Source of the DNA: Bacillus sp. FJAT-27264
GTDB lineage: Bacteria; Bacillota; Bacilli; Paenibacillales; Paenibacillaceae
Length of the DNA stretch: 64,000 bases
Assembly (NCBI RefSeq): GCF_001682855.1
Contig: NZ_MAQW01000012.1
Location: 806,001 to 870,000 of the forward strand
Reading direction: 5' to 3'
In this document: in pieces, positions 59,193 to 64,000 of the stretch
How the letters are laid out: each line of letters begins with the position of its first letter
Numbering within the stretch: position 1 is the first letter of the stretch
Program-made: the position numbers and the translations under genes
The notes under the pieces: model-generated
Seen by the model: only the letters and a program-made list of their open reading frames with translations
The model's database searches: none
Told to the model about the DNA's origin: nothing

Positions 59193-59414
59193 CTAAGCAT
59201 CATGCCCGTTAATGGAGGATACGGAGTCCTTTTCCTTTCGTGGCCAGTTCCCCCTCCAAATAGACCAGCCCATAGGGATCATACCGAACCACTTCTCAGA
59301 CCACGGCTGCTTCGCCATTTCCTTATGGGAACGGATGCTGCTGCGTGGGTCCTCGATAAATACGACTATTTTCTCGGTGATATACTTCACCAGCTCATCG
59401 CCGCCTGAAGCCAT
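59193..59414 (-). CDS. yqzE: YqzE family protein
   Basis: This 73-residue protein has the YqzE signature: DELVKYITEKIVVFIEDP near the start and the WFGMIPMGWSIW block. In B. subtilis yqzE lies near the comG competence operon, but no com genes are seen here. The function is unknown. GGAGGTGGTGAATT precedes ATG 59414. It stands alone on the minus strand between two plus-strand genes. Confidence 0.85.
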   Translation of the reverse strand: MASGGDELVKYITEKIVVFIEDPRSSIRSHKEMAKQPWSEKWFGMIPMGWSIWRGNWPRKEKDSVSSINGHDA

Positions 59415-59603
59415 AATTCACCACCTCCTGCACTGTTTATCCTTGATCTGATGGACACTTCATTATAGCTATAGTGTGCTCCGCCATCATAAAATCTAAA
59501 CCCTGGGGAAGAGGTTCGTATAGGTTTGCCTGTAGCGGCACAATCTAACAGTGTAACCAGTCCCAGATCTTTTTCCCATTTCAGCGTAAGGAGGCGTGTT
59601 TAG

Positions 59604-60350
59604 ATGAAGTTGACCATCGGGCCAGGCTCCTCCAGTTTCCTGCGCCGGATCAGTCTCTGCTGGGTAGCTGGAATGCTGCTGCTAACCCCAGGCTATACCG
59701 GAGCCGAACCGGTCCATTCCACGCAGGAGCAGCAGCATAATGATGAGCGGCACCACATGCTGGGCCATGGCCACCGGATGATCTTGATCGATGCCGGGCA
59801 CGGGGGTGTAGATGGCGGTACATCTCATGGAAAAATTCTCGAAAAAGATATCACACTGGCTATCTCCCGCAAACTGTTCCTGCTGCTGCGTAGCGATGGC
59901 TTTGATGCGATTCTGAACCGTAACGGCGACTATGCGCCCAGTGAAGAGAACCACTGGCTGCGTAGCTCCTCCCGTCATCTGCGTGATCTGGCCCAGCGCA
60001 AAGAGCTGGCCGAGACGCTGCCCGCCAACATTGTCGTCAGCATCCATATCAACTGGGCTTCTTCCCCTTCCAAGCATGGACCGCTAGTGCTGTATCGTCA
60101 GGAAGGGCGCAGCTTTATGCTCGCCAAGTCGATCCAGAGCCAGTTGAACCATCTGTATGGCACGCAGACAGATTCAAGAGCGGGCAAGCCCTTTTATCTG
60201 CTCAATAAAATAACCGCCACAACGGTAATCGTCGAGGCGGGTTTTATCAGCAGTCCAACGGACCGGGCGAAATTGTGCAGCCCTGCGGGCCAGCAGGAGA
60301 TTGCCGAAGCTGTAGCGAACGGCATTGCCGCTTATCTTATGGAAGTGTAG
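59604..60350 (+). CDS. cwlD: N-acetylmuramoyl-L-alanine amidase CwlD
   Basis: The 248-residue enzyme has an N-terminal hydrophobic segment (ISLCWVAGMLLLTPGYTGAEP) and an Amidase_3 domain (about 55-245). Zn-binding His is in LIDAGHGGVDGG, Glu in GKILEKDITLAIS, His in NIVVSIHINWASS, and catalytic Glu in TTVIVEAGFISSPTDR. In Bacillus CwlD removes peptide side chains so that muramic-delta-lactam can form in the spore cortex, which is essential for germination (established). Downstream gene ybaK/gerD order is not seen. It overlaps the opposing deacetylase gene tail to tail by 14 bp. Confidence 0.92.
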   Translation: MKLTIGPGSSSFLRRISLCWVAGMLLLTPGYTGAEPVHSTQEQQHNDERHHMLGHGHRMILIDAGHGGVDGGTSHGKILEKDITLAISRKLFLLLRSDGFDAILNRNGDYAPSEENHWLRSSSRHLRDLAQRKELAETLPANIVVSIHINWASSPSKHGPLVLYRQEGRSFMLAKSIQSQLNHLYGTQTDSRAGKPFYLLNKITATTVIVEAGFISSPTDRAKLCSPAGQQEIAEAVANGIAAYLMEV

Positions 60351-61287
60351 GCTTGGGAGCCCACTTCCATTCTTCTTTTACAAGATCGGAGATCCCGATG
60401 AAGTCGACTGTGTTCTTCATGTCTTCAATGCCGCCGCGAATCCCTGCTGCGGTATTTTTGCCTTGCACACCGACGTGCCCAATAGTTACACAGTAACGCT
60501 GATTCAGCGCCCGCTCCTGCACAAGATGCATCTGCTTTCGCACATGGCTGGCGGTATGAACATCATCCAGGAAAATATGGTTCTCCACACGGGGCAAACC
60601 GATCTCTCGTGCAACCTGGCCCACCACAGAACGGTAATTAGTCTTGCTGTCCACGAAGAATAATCCACGCTCCTTGCAGACAGCCAATATAATACCCATG
60701 ATCCGGGGATCTCCCGTCACTTTTGAACCCATATGATTGTTGATACCGATAGCATAAGGAACATTTTCCAGTGCCGCCTCTACCTTCTGACGCACCTCCG
60801 CGTCGGTCATCTTCGCCAGCACTGCTCCTGGGCCCAGCCACTCCGGTCTGCCGCTCTTTGGCTCCATCGGCAGATGAACCAGCACATCATCTCCCCGCTC
60901 ATGAGCACGCTTTGCGTCCTTCTGAGAGGTCGGCAGGAACGGCATCACCGCCACGGTGAGCTTAATCGGCAGGGAAAAGATCTCGTCCGTTCCCTTCATG
61001 CCGTTGCCGAAATCATCAATAATGATGGCTACCCGGCTGCGGGTCTGACGGGAACCCTTCGCCTCATTGCCCGTGGGTACAGTGCTTTTTGGACCGTTCA
61101 ACGAAGCCTTCGGTTGTCCATTGATCTCAGCAGTCATACTATCCGTAATCTGTATTGCCTTACCGTTTAGCGCTTCGGCTGCTGATGCAGCATAGCTCCC
61201 GGATATCGCCAGGCATCCGGCGGACAGCAGCACAGCTATGTTTCTCCCCCCGGTCATGAGCCGATGACGCCATTGGTATTTCCTCAT
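60337..61287 (-). CDS. Divergent polysaccharide deacetylase family protein
   Basis: This 316-residue exported protein has a signal peptide (RNIAVLLSAGCLAISGSYAASA). Its domain (about 85-310) is of the 'divergent' deacetylase type: VAIIIDDFGNGMKGTDEIFSLPIKLTVAVMPFLP, DVLVHLPMEPK, YAIGINNHMGSKVT and GLFFVDSKTNYRSV. The paired Asp and His residues that bind metal are visible. The family is common in spore formers and Gram-negatives (YibQ); the substrate is not known but is probably wall polysaccharide. Its position tail to tail with cwlD, with a 14-bp overlap and no terminator, means transcripts of the two genes run into each other. Confidence 0.9.
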   Translation of the reverse strand: MRKYQWRHRLMTGGRNIAVLLSAGCLAISGSYAASAAEALNGKAIQITDSMTAEINGQPKASLNGPKSTVPTGNEAKGSRQTRSRVAIIIDDFGNGMKGTDEIFSLPIKLTVAVMPFLPTSQKDAKRAHERGDDVLVHLPMEPKSGRPEWLGPGAVLAKMTDAEVRQKVEAALENVPYAIGINNHMGSKVTGDPRIMGIILAVCKERGLFFVDSKTNYRSVVGQVAREIGLPRVENHIFLDDVHTASHVRKQMHLVQERALNQRYCVTIGHVGVQGKNTAAGIRGGIEDMKNTVDFIGISDLVKEEWKWAPKPTLP

Positions 61288-61394
61288 GCCCTCATCTCCT
61301 TCTCACTTTGAATTGTGTTCTCATTGTTTGAAGTTTGGAGGGCAATTATGTAGAAGTGACAATGCGCAATAATTAACATTCGCTTTGCAAGGGT
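61288..61394. other. Intergenic, deacetylase promoter region
   Basis: 5' region of the deacetylase gene (GAGATGAGGGC ribosome site). Together with the repeat that follows, it makes the 418-bp gap before the next gene. Confidence 0.4.
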
Positions 61395-61625
61395 CACGGT
61401 CGAGCTTAAGTCAGAGTTGGATAACAGGAAAACATACCGTTAATTGCAGCCTCTCACCTTATTTGTAATAAATAAAGGGAATTTTTCCTGTTAAGAAGCC
61501 CTTTTAGCCCGTAATAGCCTAGTAATGAGGTGATTAACAGGATTTTTTCCAGTTATTTTTATAAAAGAGGTGGTTTGAACAAAATAACTGGAGCTATTCC
61601 CGTTATTCCAATGCCCTAACGAATG
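61395..61625 (-). repeat. Dispersed ~230-bp repeat of four imperfect palindromes, copy 2
   Basis: Palindromes lie at about 61421-61444, 61471-61495, 61533-61557 and 61583-61607 (steps of 50, 62, 50). In reverse complement the element aligns with 24495-24725 from end to end, including unique spacers. The two copies are inverted relative to each other, 37 kb apart. Confidence 0.75.
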
Positions 61626-61705
61626 AAGTTGAACCTTAGGGTAAAAGTACGCTGTTATTTTAAACGTCTGAGTCATTTGCGAGGAATTTACGTTGTGTTG
61701 GTTTA

Positions 61706-61966
61706 ATGTCTTATATAATACAATTGAATCCGATTGTTTTTTACCTTAATATTGAAAATAAACTAAAATTAATCACTAAGAAAGGAATGGTCACCATCCT
61801 CGGATATCTGTTTATTTTTATAGCTAACTTCATATTCGCTTATTTTATTTATGATGATCCAAGCTTTGTTAAGCCTTTATTACATTCTATTAGTATCGTA
61901 ATCATAAGTTTTATTATGGATCTAGTAAGCAAACGCAAAAGAGAAAAGCTCAATAAAGAATTATAA
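61706..61966 (+). CDS. Small membrane protein, unknown
   Basis: This 86-residue AT-rich frame has two hydrophobic helices (MVTILGYLFIFIANFIFAYFI and LLHSISIVIISFIMDLVS) and a basic tail KRKREKLNKEL, as expected for a small inner-membrane protein with a cytoplasmic C-terminus. No good ribosome site precedes ATG 61706, and the family is unknown. Composition differs from flanking genes, so it may be foreign or a remnant. It lies just behind the dispersed repeat. Confidence 0.5.
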   Translation: MSYIIQLNPIVFYLNIENKLKLITKKGMVTILGYLFIFIANFIFAYFIYDDPSFVKPLLHSISIVIISFIMDLVSKRKREKLNKEL

Positions 61967-62067
61967 AACAAGTCTTAATAAAGATTAAAAGCATTTCCCC
62001 ATAGATATCCATTATAATAAATACAGCTTCAAGCATACCGATCCCTTGCATTGGAGAATCTAAACCC

Positions 62068-62757
62068 ATGGAAATTGTTGCCGACATCACCAAAAGCCCG
62101 CTCAGACGGTCATTGTATCACTTCACCAGAGCCAGGAATCTGCAAGCTATCGCCCATTTCGATGCCCTGTACCCGCCATCCGTTATTGCGCCTCACCTGT
62201 CGAAAGGTAAGCGTCGCAGCGAGAAACATTCTACTCTGTTCAATGAACAAGCGGTCATCCTGAATGCTCATTTGCGCATTACCGACGAAGCAATGGACCC
62301 TGACACTACACCGGAGCAATTTAGAGCCTGTCTAGACCGTCATGTATTCCTCTGGCCTACCAAGCGCGATTGCCTGGCGATGCTCGGTATGTATTCCCGC
62401 CGGGAGCCTGACGAATCCTTTGCCATTCTCCAACTGGATGCCGCCGCACTACTGACGGATCATTTTGGCATCATTGCGCTGTCCAAATACGATTCCGGAA
62501 GTTCTCCCCGATATCCTCACCGGATGTCCTACCGGAAGTCCTGCAAAATGTTTCTCCCACTCAACCGCTTCAGGCAATCAACAGCCACTTTTGTTCCGGG
62601 TAAACCCTCCGAGATCAAAGAAGTTCTGGTCGCAGGTCCATTAACCCCACTTAGCAAATACTTGCAGACTGTTTATTGCACAGCAGAATCGCTGGTTCCA
62701 CAGAGGTGGAAAGCCTTGGCGGAAACGCTAGCCGTACTGAATGAAGACAATAAATGA
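62068..62757 (+). CDS. DUF7002-like protein
   Basis: This 229-residue soluble protein starts with SLYHFTRARNLQAIAHFDALYPPSVIAP and has HVFLWPTKRDCLAML. That is the pattern of DUF7002 and distantly of ADP-ribosyltransferase-like folds with an N-terminal 'YHFT.. NL..I' motif. Enzymatic activity is not shown for the family, and the ART comparison is only an impression. GGAGA lies 11 bases before the ATG. It is convergent with the VanZ-like gene, with 44 bp between. Confidence 0.7.
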   Translation: MEIVADITKSPLRRSLYHFTRARNLQAIAHFDALYPPSVIAPHLSKGKRRSEKHSTLFNEQAVILNAHLRITDEAMDPDTTPEQFRACLDRHVFLWPTKRDCLAMLGMYSRREPDESFAILQLDAAALLTDHFGIIALSKYDSGSSPRYPHRMSYRKSCKMFLPLNRFRQSTATFVPGKPSEIKEVLVAGPLTPLSKYLQTVYCTAESLVPQRWKALAETLAVLNEDNK

Positions 62758-62801
62758 TTCATACTACGGCGATCTCACTGCAACTAGCTCCACTTCTATG
62801 C

Positions 62802-63758
62802 TCAATTCGTGACACTTACCAGCAGAGCTCTGGCGACCTGAACGTCATCATCGGTCAACCACACTCTAACCGTAAAAGCAGTGCCTTGTTGTCCCATCAA
62901 AGAAACCAAATCCGCTGCAGAACCTTTCTCATATCTGGAAACCAGCTGATTTTTCACTGAACTTATATGTCTGATGAAGATTTTCGTTGCAGCATCCAGG
63001 GGGATGTCGGTATACAGCTCACTGGCCGGATTCTCCGCTTTCGAAGTTGATACCGTAGTTATATACTTAGGATTCTGATAAACTGTGATGGTACTTTGCT
63101 TAGCCGCTTTCAGATCACCGAACAGATCAGCTGTGCTCTCATCCAGTCCCGCCATAATTCCTTTGTTCTCATCTATATATTCAGCCTTCTGATTGCCGAA
63201 CGGCAGGAGATTACGATCCACAATTCCAATCACCGCTATACCGCCAATTCCCGTTACAAGGAAAAAGACGACGACCGCATTCAGTATCTGCTCTCTCGAA
63301 CGCGTCCTCCGCTCAATCCTTTTATACACAGCAATCCCAAGCATCCCTCCGAGTAGATTCAACAGAACATCGTCGATATCGCTGCTGCCGAGTGCCAATA
63401 CATACTGAATGATCTCAAACGATACTGCCGTGGTCAGTAAGATGCCAATCTTGAATCGAAAAGAGCGCATTACACCCGTGTAAGATACAAAAACCCCCAA
63501 GGGAATAAACAGCGCAATGTTACCCAGAGTATTCGCCAGCAGTCGTTTCAACCCTATTGAATCATCGCTGAAATACGTTGTAATTATGTTATAGGGAATG
63601 AGGTTCACACTTCGCATCGACAATCCAGGCGTGCTGAAAATTGCTGTTACAGGGATCGTCTTGAATAGGATAAGGTTGATGGCTATCACAGCATACCCGG
63701 CAAATAACAGATAGAAAGCTACTTTCACTATGCTGTTTCTCCTCTGGATGTGTTCCAT
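62802..63758 (-). CDS. VanZ-like family membrane protein
   Basis: This 318-residue protein has a VanZ domain (about 12-150): SVNLIPYNIITTYF, LANTLGNIALFIPLGVFVSY and GSSDIDDVLLNLLGGMLGIAVYK. A further helix lies at about 160-180, and an extracytoplasmic C-terminal part of about 135 residues follows without known domain. VanZ gives low-level teicoplanin resistance in enterococci, but most chromosomal homologs have no proven role. The C-terminal extension makes it longer than VanZ itself. GGAGGAATGTGTAA precedes ATG 63758. Confidence 0.88.
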   Translation of the reverse strand: MEHIQRRNSIVKVAFYLLFAGYAVIAINLILFKTIPVTAIFSTPGLSMRSVNLIPYNIITTYFSDDSIGLKRLLANTLGNIALFIPLGVFVSYTGVMRSFRFKIGILLTTAVSFEIIQYVLALGSSDIDDVLLNLLGGMLGIAVYKRIERRTRSREQILNAVVVFFLVTGIGGIAVIGIVDRNLLPFGNQKAEYIDENKGIMAGLDESTADLFGDLKAAKQSTITVYQNPKYITTVSTSKAENPASELYTDIPLDAATKIFIRHISSVKNQLVSRYEKGSAADLVSLMGQQGTAFTVRVWLTDDDVQVARALLVSVTN

Positions 63759-63869
63759 TTACACATTCCTCCCAAGTAAAATATGCTCCTTTTTTCACAA
63801 ATACCTCTCCAACTCTTATCATAACTGCCCCTCTCTGTTTTGTAAAATATTCCATTATAAACAAAAAGA

Positions 63870-63900
63870 AGCGAATCTTCTCTGGACAAGAAGACTCGCT
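63870..63900 (-). terminator. Terminator of the gene leaving the window
   Basis: On the minus strand AGCGAGTCTTCT pairs with AGAAGATTCGCT (one mismatch) and is followed by TCTTTTTG. It lies about 40 bp behind the partial frame at 63939. Confidence 0.8.
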
Positions 63901-63938
63901 GCTTATTAGGACTACAGCCATCTGCCAATGGCCACATA

Positions 63939-64000
63939 TTAAATTACAAATGCCGCTTCCGTATCTTTAAGATTACTTAAGAGTACTTTGACCTGATCGG
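63939..64000 (-). CDS. C-terminal end of a gene extending beyond the window
   Basis: Nineteen codons ending in TAA (complement at 63939-63941) read DQVKVLLSNLKDTEAAFVI, protein-like, and are followed by a good terminator. Too little is visible to name the product. Confidence 0.5.
   Translation of the reverse strand, partial: DQVKVLLSNLKDTEAAFVI

Noticed and set aside
63728..63937. Minus-strand frames upstream of the VanZ-like gene
   Set aside because: They run through a terminator hairpin and the VanZ ribosome site; no support.

Overview
The window looks like a chromosomal segment of a Paenibacillus-type bacterium (Bacillota, Bacillales). The pointers are mid-range base composition (roughly half GC by eye), strong AGGAGG-type ribosome sites, frequent TTG/GTG starts, a GH87 alpha-1,3-glucanase with the discoidin/CBM6/Thr-Pro linker build, and the Bacillales genes yqhH/yqhG, yqzE, cwlD, amj, a YwaC-type alarmone synthetase and a ydaO (c-di-AMP) riboswitch. 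No rRNA, tRNA, CRISPR array or classical IS element was seen. All assignments come from reading the sequence; no database search was run.

Layout. 1-7.3 kb (minus strand): a compact natural-product operon of a phosphopantetheinyl transferase, a one-module NRPS (heterocyclization, Cys-type adenylation, carrier, thioesterase) and an FtsX/MacB-type ABC exporter cut by the window edge. It abuts the C-terminal remnant of an Eis-like acetyltransferase. 7.7-18.7 kb: ROK regulator, maltose acetyltransferase, lipoprotein, cysK, the secreted glucanase, a Crp/Fnr regulator and a DUF4173 membrane protein. 18.8-24.3 kb: SgrR-like regulator, DinB, two GNATs, a lipoprotein and malic enzyme.

24.5-29.4 kb is the most unusual part. 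A dispersed ~230-bp repeat of four imperfect palindromes (second, inverted copy at 61.4 kb) is followed by a tyrosine recombinase. The recombinase stop codon lies inside a 23-bp site, and an exact inverted copy of that site lies 3.3 kb away. Each site has two near-matching 8-bp arms around a 7-bp centre, the form of a tyrosine-recombinase crossover site. Between the sites are two AT-rich, convergent, tail-overlapping genes: a P-loop NTPase with a helical-repeat-like C-terminus and a D-Ala-D-Ala-ligase-like ATP-grasp enzyme. Inversion would change which of the two sits directly behind the recombinase. I read this as a candidate invertible two-gene switch.

29.6-46 kb: stress and signalling genes. 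These include TetR with a quinone oxidoreductase, a cupin, a diguanylate cyclase, a small (p)ppGpp synthetase and an HD-GYP protein in a row, signal peptidase I, Amj lipid II flippase and NUDIX. 45.6-55 kb: two HxlR/oxidoreductase pairs with visible operators, AraC with GH30, LrgA/LrgB, a pyridoxine kinase, and an NlpC/P60 hydrolase behind a c-di-AMP riboswitch that appears to start at CTG. 55-64 kb: yqhH-yqhG, yqzE, cwlD, a divergent polysaccharide deacetylase, a DUF7002-like protein, a VanZ-like protein and the tail of a gene leaving the window.
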